Positions 14,111-23,077 of a stretch of 36,507 nucleotides of DNA are shown piece after piece; the stretch's first letter is position 1, and each line of letters starts with the position of its first letter. The notes below the pieces were generated by a model. It did not search any database and was not told the DNA's origin. It saw only the letters and a program-made list of their open reading frames with translations. Origin of the DNA: Prevotella sp. (GTDB lineage Bacteria; Bacteroidota; Bacteroidia; Bacteroidales; Bacteroidaceae); assembly GCA_024690505.1 (NCBI GenBank), contig JAILPA010000176.1, positions 1-36,507 on the forward strand, given 5' to 3'. The position numbers and the translations under genes are program-made.

Positions 14111-16081
14111 ATGATTTCTGTAGAAGATCTTAAAGTGGAATTTGGCGTGAAGCCTTTGTTCAGCAATGTCACGTTTGTCGTCAACGACCGCGACCGCATT
14201 GCTCTGGTTGGCAAGAACGGTGCAGGCAAGTCGACGCTGCTGAAGATTCTTTGTGGCAAAGAGCATCCCACGGCAGGCACAGTCAGTGTGCCCGTGGGAA
14301 CTACCATCGGCTATCTGCCTCAGGTAATGATTCTGCACGACGATACCACCGTACGCGAAGAGGCGCGAAAGGCCTTTGCCGACATTCAAGACCTCAAGGA
14401 GCGCATAGACCGCATGGAACGGCAGATGAACGAACGCACCGACTACGATAGTCCCGAATACATGGCCTTGGTGGAGCGTTTCACCAGTGAGCACGAGCGC
14501 TATCAGATGCTGGGTGCTGATGGCTATGAGGCTGAGATTGAGCGTACGCTGACGGGCCTGGGCTTTCTGCGTACCGACTTCAACAGGCCTACGAGCGAGT
14601 TCTCGGGCGGATGGCGTATGCGTATAGAGCTGGCGAAGATACTGCTCCGACGGCCCGATGTGCTGTTGCTCGACGAGCCCACCAACCATCTCGACATCGA
14701 GTCGATACAGTGGCTGGAGCAGCTTCTGGCCGCATGGAGCGGAGCCGTAGTGTTGGTCAGCCATGACCGTGCATTTATTAATAATGTGTCGAACCGCACG
14801 CTCGAGATTACCTGCGGACAGGTGGTCGACTATCGCGTTAAATACAATGAGTTCGTGGTGCTCAGGAAGGAGCGTCGCGAGCAGCAACTGCGGGCCTATG
14901 AGAACCAGCAGAAAGAGATGGCCGACATGCGGCAGTTCATTGAGCGCTTCCGCTATCAGGCCACGAAGGCGGTGCAGGTGCAGCAGAAAATCAAACAGTT
15001 GGAGAAGATAGTGCCCATCGAGGTCGACGAGGTGGACAACTCAGCCATGCACCTGAAGTTCCCGCCCTGTCTTCGCAGTGGCGACTATCCCGTCATCTGC
15101 GATGAAGTGCGCAAGGAGTATCCTCTCAACTCCCAGTCCTCGCCACTCGCCTCGCACCTCGTCTTCGAGCATGTGAACCTCACCATCAAGCGCGGCGAGA
15201 AGGTGGCCTTCGTGGGAAAGAATGGCGAGGGAAAATCCACGCTGGTGAAGTGCATCATGGGCGAGATTCCCTTTGACGGCATGTTGAAGATAGGCCACAA
15301 CGTTCAGATAGGCTATTTCGCACAGAACCAGGCGCAGCTGCTCGATGAGAGCCTCACCGTGTTTCAGACTATCGACCGTGTGGCTCGTGGCGACATCCGC
15401 CTGAGAATCAACGACATCCTGGGCGCCTTCATGTTTGGCGGCGAGGCATCGGAAAAGAAAGTCAAGGTGCTCAGCGGTGGCGAGCGAAGCCGTCTGGCCA
15501 TGATACGGCTGCTGCTGGAACCCGTGAACCTGCTCATTCTCGACGAGCCTACCAACCATCTCGACATGCCCTCGAAGGACGTGCTGAAAGAGGCCATACG
15601 GGCCTTCGACGGCACCGCCATCATCGTCTCTCACGACCGTGAGTTCCTCGACGGCCTTGTCACCAAGGTCTTCGAGTTCGGAGGCGGCAAGGTGAGAGAG
15701 CATCTGGGAGGCATCTACGACTGGCTGCAGTCCACTTCTCGATGGAATGTGGAAAGTGGCATGATAAAGGCGGCTCCCACAGCTGAGAAGGTTGCACCCC
15801 AGCCGTCACCGGCCTCACGCCCCTCGCCTCAGAACGATTATGCCGCCCGGAAGGAGCAGCTGAAGCAGTTGCGCAAGGCCGAGCGTGCCGTGGAAGAGAG
15901 CGAGAAGAAGATTGCACGGATGGAGCAACGGCTGAAAGAGCTCGACCAGCTGCTCTGCGACCCTGCCAAGGCTAGCGACATGACTCTCGTCACTGAGTAT
16001 ACTGATACTAAGCGTGCCCTGGATGAAGAGGTGGAGCGCTGGGAAAAACTGTCAGAGGAATTTGAAGCCCTTGAACAATGA
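14111..16081 (+). CDS. ABC-F family ATPase (ribosome-associated type)
   Basis: 656 residues, no membrane segments. Two ATP-binding cassettes are present: Walker A GKNGAGKST (about 35-43), signature EFSGGWRMR and Walker B LLLDEPTNHLD, then Walker A GKNGEGKST, signature VLSGGERSR and LILDEPTNHLD. They are joined by the charged helical linker ERREQQLRAYENQQKEMADM typical of ABC-F. The C-terminus (about 575-656) is a predicted coiled coil, as in Uup/YdiF. These proteins act on the ribosomal E site. Whether this one is housekeeping or protects against antibiotics cannot be told. The short insert YPLNSQSSPLASH before the second cassette looks repeat-derived. Confidence 0.93.
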   Translation: MISVEDLKVEFGVKPLFSNVTFVVNDRDRIALVGKNGAGKSTLLKILCGKEHPTAGTVSVPVGTTIGYLPQVMILHDDTTVREEARKAFADIQDLKERIDRMERQMNERTDYDSPEYMALVERFTSEHERYQMLGADGYEAEIERTLTGLGFLRTDFNRPTSEFSGGWRMRIELAKILLRRPDVLLLDEPTNHLDIESIQWLEQLLAAWSGAVVLVSHDRAFINNVSNRTLEITCGQVVDYRVKYNEFVVLRKERREQQLRAYENQQKEMADMRQFIERFRYQATKAVQVQQKIKQLEKIVPIEVDEVDNSAMHLKFPPCLRSGDYPVICDEVRKEYPLNSQSSPLASHLVFEHVNLTIKRGEKVAFVGKNGEGKSTLVKCIMGEIPFDGMLKIGHNVQIGYFAQNQAQLLDESLTVFQTIDRVARGDIRLRINDILGAFMFGGEASEKKVKVLSGGERSRLAMIRLLLEPVNLLILDEPTNHLDMPSKDVLKEAIRAFDGTAIIVSHDREFLDGLVTKVFEFGGGKVREHLGGIYDWLQSTSRWNVESGMIKAAPTAEKVAPQPSPASRPSPQNDYAARKEQLKQLRKAERAVEESEKKIARMEQRLKELDQLLCDPAKASDMTLVTEYTDTKRALDEEVERWEKLSEEFEALEQ

Positions 16082-16815
16082 TAAGTAGAAACGAGATAAA
16101 GTTCGTGCGCCAGCTGGAACAAAAGAAGTACCGCACGAGGGAGGGACTCTTCGTTGCCGAGGGGCCCAAGGTGGTTGGTGACTTGATGGATAACGGCTTT
16201 ATACCCAGACAGATATTTGCTACTGGGTGTAGCTTTGGTGATAGCTCTGTAAACAGGCTCGTCTCAGAGGATGAGCTGCGGAAGATGAGCTTCCTACAGC
16301 ACCCCCAGCAGGTCTTGGCTCTGTTTGAAATCCCGCAGGAGACCACACATTCTTCATCCCTCGACCCTGAGCTCTATCTGGCCCTCGACGGCATTCAGAA
16401 TCCAGGTAACATGGGCACCATCATCAGGGTGGCCCACTGGTTTGGCATCAGCCGTATCTTCTGCTCTGCCGACACCGTTGATGCCTGGAGCCCCAAGGTG
16501 GTACAGGCCACGATGGGGAGCATCGCATCGGTCAAGGTCGTCTATACCGACTTGGTGGAGTTGCTGTCGCAGACTTCCCTGCCCGTCTATGGCACCTTGC
16601 TCGATGGCAGCAATATCTACGCGGAAGAACTGTCGCCGCAGGGAATCATTGTCATGGGGAACGAAGGCAACGGCATTTCCGATGCCGTGCGCTGTCTGGT
16701 GACAAAGAAACTGCTCATCCCCGCCTTCCATCGGGGCCCCGACAGTCTCAACGTAGCCATAGCCACTGCCATCACCTGCTCGGAGTTCAGAAGGCGAATG
16801 GCGCCTGCTCAATAA
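16078..16815 (+). CDS. TrmH/SpoU family RNA 2'-O-methyltransferase
   Basis: 245 residues. The N-terminal substrate-binding domain (KFVRQLEQKKYRTREGLFVA, EGPKVVGDL) resembles L30e-like domains. The SPOUT domain follows, with motif 1 DGIQNPGNMGTIIRVAHWFG, motif 2 IVMGNEGNGIS and motif 3 IPAFHRGPDSLNVAIATAI. Such enzymes methylate ribose in rRNA or tRNA using SAM and a trefoil knot; the target nucleotide is not known. The ATG overlaps the ABC-F stop as ATGA, so two ribosome-related proteins are translationally coupled. Confidence 0.92.
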   Translation: MISRNEIKFVRQLEQKKYRTREGLFVAEGPKVVGDLMDNGFIPRQIFATGCSFGDSSVNRLVSEDELRKMSFLQHPQQVLALFEIPQETTHSSSLDPELYLALDGIQNPGNMGTIIRVAHWFGISRIFCSADTVDAWSPKVVQATMGSIASVKVVYTDLVELLSQTSLPVYGTLLDGSNIYAEELSPQGIIVMGNEGNGISDAVRCLVTKKLLIPAFHRGPDSLNVAIATAITCSEFRRRMAPAQ

Positions 16816-16839
16816 CATTGCACACAAAATTCAATAACT

Positions 16840-19035
16840 ATGAAAAGAATACTAACACTCGTGACTGCGGCACTGCTGTTGCTGCCTGTCACCAACAATG
16901 CAGAAGACAACGTGAAAATCGGCAAGCAGAACATCACTATCAGCGATGGGCGGATGACTCCCGAGGCTCTCTGGGCCATGGGGCGCATCAGTGCCTATGC
17001 CGCCTCGCCCGACGGCGCCCACATCGTGTATCAGGTGGGCTACTACAGCGTGAAGCACAACAAGAGCCACCATGTGCTCTACATGATGAGTGCCGACGGC
17101 AGCGGTAAGAAGCAACTGACTACCAGCGACAAGAACGAGACCGATGCCGCCTGGCTCGACAACTCCACCATCGCCTTCATCACTGGGGGCGAGCTGTGGG
17201 CCATGAACATCGACGGCACTGGCCGCCGACAGCTCTCGCAGACTGGTGGTGAGGTGGAGGGCTTCAAGTTCTCGCCCGACAAGAAGGGCGCCGTCATCCT
17301 GAAGAGCATACCCTTCCACGAGGTCATCAAGCAGAACCCCGACGACCTGCCCAAGGCCACCGGCCGCTTAGTCACCGACCTGATGTACCGCCACTGGGAT
17401 CACTATGTGGAGAGTATACAGCACCCCTTCGTCTATGCTGTGGGCGATGGCTTCGCTCTCGCAGGCAACGGCAAGGACATCTTGGAAGGGCAGCCCTATG
17501 AGTGCCCCATGGAGCCCTTTGGAGGCATAGAGCAGCTGGACTGGAGTCCCGACTCCAAGACCATTGCCTACACCTGCCGTAAGAAGACGGGCCTGGACTA
17601 CAGCATCTCCACCGACTCGGACATCTACCTCTACGACGTGGCTGCCGGCAAGACTACCAACATCTGCAAGCCCGATGGCTACGTGGAACCGAAGATTGAC
17701 CCCACGAAGACCATGAAGTACCAGAGCGTGAACGCCCCCGGGAACCTGGTGAACAACGTGGGCTATGACCAGAATCCCCGTTTCTCACCCGACGGCCGCT
17801 ACGTGGCATGGCTCTCCATGGAGCGCAATGGCTATGAGGCCGACCGCCAGCGCCTGTGCTGCTACGATTTGCAGGCAGGGACAAAAGCCTACCTGACCGA
17901 GGACTTCGACTCGAACGTGGACGACTACTGCTGGAATACCAATCCCAAAGACCCCGCACTCCTCTATTTCATCGGAGTATGGCACGCCACCGAGAACCTT
18001 TATGCCGTGACGCCTGCCACCAAGAAGCAGGCTTCCAAGGTGGTGCAGCTCACTGACGACTGGGCCGACTTCGGCTCGCTGCAGATGATGAACAGCAAAG
18101 GCCAGCTGCTGATGGAGCGCCACTCCTTCACCCATCCCGCTGACCTCTACGTCGTAACCCCCAGCACGAAAAAACCGGAAAAGACCGCCGTTGCACAGCT
18201 GACCACCGAGAACGACCATATCCTCACCCAGCTGGCAAAGCCCACCGTGGAGCGGCGCTGGGTGAAGACCACCGACGGCAAGGAGATGCTCACCTGGATT
18301 ATCCTGCCCCCCAACTTCGACGCCAGCAAGAAGTATCCCACGCTCCTCTTCTGCGAGGGCGGGCCGCAGAGCCCCGTCAGCCAGTTCTGGAGCTACCGTT
18401 GGAACTTCTTCATCATGGCCTCGCAAGGCTACGTCATCGTGGCCCCCAACCGTCGCGGACTGCCCGGCTTTGGTCAGGAGTGGCTTGAGGAAATCTCAGG
18501 CGACTGGACGGGCCAGTGCATGAGCGACTATCTCTCGGCCATCGACGATGCCGCCCAGAATCTCCCCTACGTCGACAGAGACCGCATGGGAGCTGTGGGT
18601 GCCTCCTTTGGCGGTTTCTCCGTCTACTACCTCGCCGGCCATCACGACAAGCGCTTCAAGTGCTTCATTGCCCACGACGGTGCCTTCAACCTCGAGGCCA
18701 TGTACACTGAGACCGAGGAGAACTGGTTCTCGAACTGGGAGTACGACGATGCCTACTGGAACAAGAATCAGACCGCAAACGCCAAGCGTACTTACGAGAA
18801 CTCGCCCCACCGTTTTGTCGACCGCTGGGACACGCCTATCCTCTGTATCCATGGCGAGCTGGACTATCGCATCAATGCCACGCAGGGCATGAGCGCCTTC
18901 AATGCCGCCCGCATGAGGGGCATCGAGGCTCAGCTGCTCATCTTCCCCGACGAGAACCACTGGGTGCTGAAGCCTCAGAACGGCATCCTCTGGCAGCGCA
19001 CCTACTTCAACTGGCTCGACCGCTGGCTGAAGTAG
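16840..19035 (+). CDS. Secreted S9 family prolyl oligopeptidase-type peptidase (DPP5-like)
   Basis: 731 residues. The signal peptide is MKRILTLVTAALLLLPVTNN. A beta-propeller covers about 35-470, with repeated FSPD/WSPDSK and RFSPDGRYVAWLS blades. The alpha/beta hydrolase domain has Ser589 in GASFGGFS, Asp675 in HGELDYRIN and His707 in ENHWVLK. S9C enzymes such as dipeptidyl-peptidase 5 of Porphyromonas remove dipeptides in the periplasm and feed peptide uptake. The neighbouring MFS transporter has its own promoter. The start is set by the signal peptide. Confidence 0.93.
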   Translation: MKRILTLVTAALLLLPVTNNAEDNVKIGKQNITISDGRMTPEALWAMGRISAYAASPDGAHIVYQVGYYSVKHNKSHHVLYMMSADGSGKKQLTTSDKNETDAAWLDNSTIAFITGGELWAMNIDGTGRRQLSQTGGEVEGFKFSPDKKGAVILKSIPFHEVIKQNPDDLPKATGRLVTDLMYRHWDHYVESIQHPFVYAVGDGFALAGNGKDILEGQPYECPMEPFGGIEQLDWSPDSKTIAYTCRKKTGLDYSISTDSDIYLYDVAAGKTTNICKPDGYVEPKIDPTKTMKYQSVNAPGNLVNNVGYDQNPRFSPDGRYVAWLSMERNGYEADRQRLCCYDLQAGTKAYLTEDFDSNVDDYCWNTNPKDPALLYFIGVWHATENLYAVTPATKKQASKVVQLTDDWADFGSLQMMNSKGQLLMERHSFTHPADLYVVTPSTKKPEKTAVAQLTTENDHILTQLAKPTVERRWVKTTDGKEMLTWIILPPNFDASKKYPTLLFCEGGPQSPVSQFWSYRWNFFIMASQGYVIVAPNRRGLPGFGQEWLEEISGDWTGQCMSDYLSAIDDAAQNLPYVDRDRMGAVGASFGGFSVYYLAGHHDKRFKCFIAHDGAFNLEAMYTETEENWFSNWEYDDAYWNKNQTANAKRTYENSPHRFVDRWDTPILCIHGELDYRINATQGMSAFNAARMRGIEAQLLIFPDENHWVLKPQNGILWQRTYFNWLDRWLK

Positions 19036-19077
19036 AGCAACAGTAATCGCCTTTCCCTGCAAAAAGTCATCCAAAAG

Positions 19078-19109
19078 TTTGGCGGTTTCCCCGTTAATTT
19101 GTACTTTTG
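19078..19109 (+). promoter_or_regulatory. Promoter of the MFS transporter gene
   Basis: TTTG (19078-19081), a 20-base spacer, TACTTTTG (19102-19109). The chosen ATG at 19179 gives a leader of about 60-65 nt. The earlier in-frame ATG at 19107 overlaps the -7 box and is excluded. Confidence 0.75.
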
Positions 19110-19178
19110 CACACGAAAGCCCCCTGCCTGTTAGGAGGGCATGAAGGCCGTAAGAAGAAAGAAAAAACATCACATAAA

Positions 19179-20801
19179 ATGACACAAGCAATTCACAAGA
19201 CACTACGCGACTCTGCCGCCATGCGCTGGACGGCGCTGCTGCTGCTTGCCCTAGGCATGTTCTGCAGCTACATCTTCATGGACATCCTATCGCCCATCAA
19301 GGACCTCATGCAGGACACCCGCGGATGGGATTCCACCGCCTTTGGCACCATGCAGGGCGCCGAGGTCTTCCTCAATGTTTTCGTCTTCTTCCTCATCTTC
19401 GCAGGCATCATCCTCGACAAGATGGGCGTCCGCTTCACTGCCGTGCTCTCAGGTGCCGTCATGCTCGTCGGAGCCTGCATCAAGTGGTATGCCGTCACCG
19501 ATGCTTTCAAGGGTAGCGGCCTTGAGACATGGTTCACCAATAACCTTAACTATATCCCTGGCTTCGACGAGTTGGGCGTCTCACCCTTCTACGAGGGGAT
19601 GCCCGCTTCAGCCAAGCTGGCTGCTTGCGGCTTTATGATTTTTGGCTGCGGCTGCGAGATGGCCGGTATCACGGTCTCACGAGGCATCGTGAAGTGGTTC
19701 AAGGGCCGCGAGATGGCCCTTGCCATGGGCTCCGAGATGGCGCTGGCCCGTCTGGGCGTTGCCACCTGCATGATTTTCTCCCCCTTCTTTGCCAAGCTCG
19801 GCGGCCAGGTCGACGTGTCGCGCTCCGTGGCCTTCGGCGTGGTGCGCATGTGCATCGCCCTCATCATGTTTATCACCTATTTCTTCATGGACAGGAAACT
19901 CGATGCCCAGACGGGCGAGGCAGAGGAGAAGGACGACCCCTTCAAGATCAGCGACATTGGCAAGATACTGCGCGACAGTGGCTTCTGGCTCGTAGCCCTG
20001 CTCTGTGTGCTCTACTATTCTGCCATCTTCCCATTCCAGAAGTATGCCACCAACATGCTGCAGTGCAACCTGCTGCTTGAAGAGCCAGCCAAGGACTCGT
20101 TCTGGGCCAGCACCACGGTCACCATCGTGCAGTATCTCATCATGCTTGTCGTGGCAGGCACAGGTTTCGCCAGCAACTTTATGAAGGACAAGACGAAGAA
20201 GTACACGCTGCTCACCGTGTCGGTCGTCGCTCTGCTCACCTATTGCTACATGGGCTACATGCGCCAGTCGCCCGAGTCCATCTTCGCCGTGTTCCCCCTG
20301 CTGGCCGTGCTCATCACCCCCATCCTGGGCAACTACGTCGACCATAAGGGAAAGGCCGCCACGATGCTTGTCTTCGGCTCGTTGCTGCTCATCGGGTGCC
20401 ACCTCACCTTCGCCTTCATCCTGCCCCTGTTCAAGAGCAGTGCCATTGGCGGCGTCATCGTGGCCTACGTCACCATCCTCGTCCTTGGCGCCTCCTTCTC
20501 CCTGGTGCCCGCCTCGCTGTGGCCATCCGTTCCCAAGCTGGTCGACCAAAAGGTGATAGGATCAGCCTACGCTCTCATCTTCTGGATTCAGAACATCGGC
20601 CTGTGGCTCTTCCCCCTGCTCTACGGCAAGATGCTCGATGCCACCAATCCCGCCGGTACGCCTGCCACGGAGCTCAATCACACCGTGCCTCTGGTGATGT
20701 TCGCCGGACTGGGCGTAGCAGCCCTCCTCTTAGGCCTCGCCCTGAAGGTCGTCGACCGCAAGAAAGGCATTGGCCTTGAAGAGCCTAATATCAAAGACTG
20801 A
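19179..20801 (+). CDS. Major facilitator superfamily transporter
   Basis: 540 residues with about twelve hydrophobic helices. GIILDKMGVRFTAVLSGAVM is the cytoplasmic loop 2-3 motif (G-x-x-x-D-x-x-G-x-R). VSRGIVKWFKGREMALAMGS (with K-x-x-x-x-R-E-x-A-x-A) occurs in MFS anion and oxalate/nitrate-type carriers. A second half-repeat has NYVDHKGKAATMLVFGSLLL. The substrate cannot be assigned. Location after a secreted dipeptidyl peptidase hints at peptide or amino-acid uptake, but this is only context. Confidence 0.88.
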   Translation: MTQAIHKTLRDSAAMRWTALLLLALGMFCSYIFMDILSPIKDLMQDTRGWDSTAFGTMQGAEVFLNVFVFFLIFAGIILDKMGVRFTAVLSGAVMLVGACIKWYAVTDAFKGSGLETWFTNNLNYIPGFDELGVSPFYEGMPASAKLAACGFMIFGCGCEMAGITVSRGIVKWFKGREMALAMGSEMALARLGVATCMIFSPFFAKLGGQVDVSRSVAFGVVRMCIALIMFITYFFMDRKLDAQTGEAEEKDDPFKISDIGKILRDSGFWLVALLCVLYYSAIFPFQKYATNMLQCNLLLEEPAKDSFWASTTVTIVQYLIMLVVAGTGFASNFMKDKTKKYTLLTVSVVALLTYCYMGYMRQSPESIFAVFPLLAVLITPILGNYVDHKGKAATMLVFGSLLLIGCHLTFAFILPLFKSSAIGGVIVAYVTILVLGASFSLVPASLWPSVPKLVDQKVIGSAYALIFWIQNIGLWLFPLLYGKMLDATNPAGTPATELNHTVPLVMFAGLGVAALLLGLALKVVDRKKGIGLEEPNIKD

Positions 20802-20851
20802 CAATGCGAAAAGATACCCCATTCAACTAACCCCTCAACTTTACAAGACCT

Positions 20852-21622
20852 ATGAAGAGACTATTTCTTTTTGCAGCCATGGCTGCCGTCTCACTTGGGC
20901 TGAATGCTCAGGTGAAGCTCAACATGAGTACCTACAGTGCCACCGATCTCGACCGCTACGATGGCCGTGTGTGCGACGTCACCACCACCCGCTACATGTT
21001 CACCGGTTGGAACACCATCGCCCTGCCCTTCAGCATGAGCACCGAAGAGATGAATGCTACCTTCGGCCCCGACTGCCGCTTAGAGAAGCTCGTGGGCGTT
21101 GAGAACCAGGGATCCGACCTGAACCTCTGCTTTATGGACTGCAAGAGCGAGGGCATTGTGGCCAACACCCCCTACATCCTCTACTACACCGGTGCGACCA
21201 CCTACATTAAGATAAGCAAGGAGGCCCTGGTCGTTGACCGTCCAGCTGTCATCACCCTCACCACATCCAAAGGCGAGGAGGTGACGATGACAGGCGCCAA
21301 GAGCCACATCGACGGTGAAGGCCTCTATGGCGTTTTGGCTGCCGACAATGCCGAGGCCCGCTTCGTCAGCGTAGGCACAGGCACCACAGGCTTCTATCCC
21401 ACACGCTGCTACATTCAGCTGCCCACCCATCGCAACCTCTTCACCACTCACCTGAAGCAAGGCGAGACTACCAGCATCCAGGCCGTGGCCCACGCTGGCG
21501 AACTGGTCGACGTCTACAGCCTCTCCGGAGCCAAGGTGGCCTCGCAGCTCACCGCCTCGCAGGTGGCACAGCTGCGCCCCGCTATCTACGTGGTGAAAGG
21601 CCAGAAAGTCATCATAAAGTAA
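20852..21622 (+). CDS. Exported protein with T9SS-like C-terminal sorting region
   Basis: 256 residues. The signal peptide is MKRLFLFAAMAAVSLGLNAQ. The mid part is beta-rich, with TRYMFTGWNTIALPFSMSTE, a stretch found in large Prevotella surface proteins (GWNTIALPF), and YGVLAADNAEARFVSVGTGT. The last about 45 residues (GELVDVYSLSGAKVASQLTA, LRPAIYVVKGQKVIIK) match a type A sorting domain. The function is unknown; it is probably surface-attached or released. Confidence 0.72.
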   Translation: MKRLFLFAAMAAVSLGLNAQVKLNMSTYSATDLDRYDGRVCDVTTTRYMFTGWNTIALPFSMSTEEMNATFGPDCRLEKLVGVENQGSDLNLCFMDCKSEGIVANTPYILYYTGATTYIKISKEALVVDRPAVITLTTSKGEEVTMTGAKSHIDGEGLYGVLAADNAEARFVSVGTGTTGFYPTRCYIQLPTHRNLFTTHLKQGETTSIQAVAHAGELVDVYSLSGAKVASQLTASQVAQLRPAIYVVKGQKVIIK

Positions 21623-21635
21623 TCCGCAGGTGACC

Positions 21636-22589
21636 ATGCTGAGGCTGCTCCTCTGCCTCCTACTTCTCACTCCGCTCAGCCCCTCACGCGCCCAGACCGT
21701 CGGTCTGGTGCTGGGGGGCGGCGGTGCTCGTGGCGGTGCCGAGGTGGGAGTGCTGAAAGCCCTTGAAGAAGCCGGTGTCCGCCCCGACTATATTGTTGGC
21801 ACCAGCATCGGCGCCATTGTGGGCGGACTCTACGCTGCCGGCTACAGCGCCGCCGAGCTTGAGCAGATGTTCTGTCAGCAAGAGTGGCTGTCGCTGCTCA
21901 CCGACCGCCGCTCCGACCTTAGCGGCGAACCCTTGAAGCAGGAAGGGGGCACAACCTACATCTTCGGTTTCCCCGTCATCGATACCACCAACCCCCAGTT
22001 CGGAGTCCTGTCCGGAGCACGCGTCGAGCAGCTCCTCGACTCCATGCTCTCCGCCAAGGGTTGTAGCCACTTCTCGAATCTGCCCACCCCCTTCCGCTGT
22101 GTGGCCGCCGAGATGCTCCAGGCCAAGGAGGTGGTGCTCTCCAGCGGCTCCGTGGCGAAGTCCATACGTGCCTCCATGGCCATCCCCGGCATCTTCAAGC
22201 CTGTTCGCCTGAACGGGCAGCAGCTCGTCGACGGCGGCATGATGAACAACCTGCCCGTCGACGTTGCCCGAACTATGGGCGCCGACATCATCATTGCCGT
22301 CGATCTGCAGCAGAGCGCTATGCAGAACCGCACGCAGACTGAAAACATCATCACCTCCTTTGCCGACCTCATTGGCCTTGGCGGCATCGCCAACTGGGTG
22401 TTCAACCGTCCCGACATCACCAAGTACAACGCCAACCGCCGCAGTGCTGATGTCTACATCCAGCCCCTCATGTCCGACTACGATGCCTCCAGTTTTGGCA
22501 ACGAGAACATGCGCCACATGATTGCCATCGGCTATCAGGCTGCCAAGCGCCACGAGCAGCAACTCAGGCAGATGCTGCCTGCTATCTAG
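21636..22589 (+). CDS. Patatin-like phospholipase
   Basis: 317 residues. The signal peptide is MLRLLLCLLLLTPLSPSRAQ. The patatin domain begins at once: GLVLGGGGARGGAEVGVLKA (oxyanion hole), GTSIG with nucleophile Ser57, and VDGGMMNNLPVD with catalytic Asp199. These enzymes cleave acyl groups from phospholipids or neutral lipids. Longer Bacteroidota relatives continue with POTRA and beta-barrel domains (PlpD type). This one stops shortly after the patatin domain. GTG at 21630 is an alternative start. It follows the exported protein by 13 bases. Confidence 0.9.
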   Translation: MLRLLLCLLLLTPLSPSRAQTVGLVLGGGGARGGAEVGVLKALEEAGVRPDYIVGTSIGAIVGGLYAAGYSAAELEQMFCQQEWLSLLTDRRSDLSGEPLKQEGGTTYIFGFPVIDTTNPQFGVLSGARVEQLLDSMLSAKGCSHFSNLPTPFRCVAAEMLQAKEVVLSSGSVAKSIRASMAIPGIFKPVRLNGQQLVDGGMMNNLPVDVARTMGADIIIAVDLQQSAMQNRTQTENIITSFADLIGLGGIANWVFNRPDITKYNANRRSADVYIQPLMSDYDASSFGNENMRHMIAIGYQAAKRHEQQLRQMLPAI

Positions 22590-22601
22590 CCATGGCTGTC
22601 C

Positions 22602-22660
22602 GACAGTCAGCGCAATAGCTTGATTCGGAACGGAAGAATGTAAGGAACATTCGGATTTCT
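22602..22660 (+). repeat. Fragment of the MITE-like family left end
   Basis: CTGTCCGACAGTCAGCGCAA and TAGCTTGATTCGG, GAATGTAAGG, ATTCGGATTT follow the order of the element's first 70 bases in degenerate form. It directly precedes the complete copy 3, suggesting repeated insertion at one site. Confidence 0.45.
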
Positions 22661-22670
22661 CTTTTTCTAT

Positions 22671-23066
22671 TTATTGCTGTCCGCTGAAACGTTTTCCGTT
22701 TTTTCAGGTTTCATACTTCATCAGGTGGGCGTTTGGTCGTTTTTGGTGGGGCGTTTTGGGGGGTAGTACTATCTTTCCTAAACGACCAATATGCTAATCT
22801 ACCAATTGGGGGGCTTGGCTGGATAACGGACCTTGTAAGACAGAATCGGACAGCGAATTTTCTTTACATCGACATTTCTTCAAAAAGGGAAGGATAGCTT
22901 TTCGGATGGAAAAGTACCGCTTTTCGGGTCAAAAAGCTGTCCTTTTCCACCCTCAAAGCGGTGCTTTTCCAAAACTTCCGCCGTGCGGCACTTTTCGCGT
23001 ATTTGAATTTTCCTGACATTCTTTCCGACCAGTCATGCCGTTGCAATGTTTAGCGGACAGCAATAA
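22671..23066 (-). mobile_element. MITE-like element copy 3 (complete, reversed)
   Basis: 396 bp bounded by perfect 15-bp terminal inverted repeats, TTATTGCTGTCCGCT (22671-22685) and its complement (23052-23066). Read on the minus strand, all family blocks occur in order. It is about 58 bp longer than copy 5 because of an internal insertion that includes an inverted repeat at 22733-22789. TAT flanks both ends and may be a short target duplication. Its minus-strand end lies 12 bases after the stop of the sigma-fusion gene. No transposase gene is present. Confidence 0.8.
22733..22789. repeat. Inverted repeat nested in element copy 3
   Basis: TTGGTCGTTT (22733-22742) and AAACGACCAA (22780-22789) form perfect 10-bp arms around a G-rich spacer. 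The segment is absent from copies 4 and 5, so it is a separate insertion. Confidence 0.6.
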
Positions 23067-23077
23067 TATCTCAGTAT

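Noticed and set aside
14096..14887. 263-codon minus-strand ORF
   Set aside because: It is antisense to the first ABC-F cassette and has no motif of its own.
19677..20549. 290-codon minus-strand ORF
   Set aside because: It is antisense to the MFS transporter, with His/Glu/Gly-rich shadow composition and no family motif.
21684..22562. 292-codon minus-strand ORF
   Set aside because: It is a shadow of the patatin gene, which has clear catalytic motifs on the other strand.
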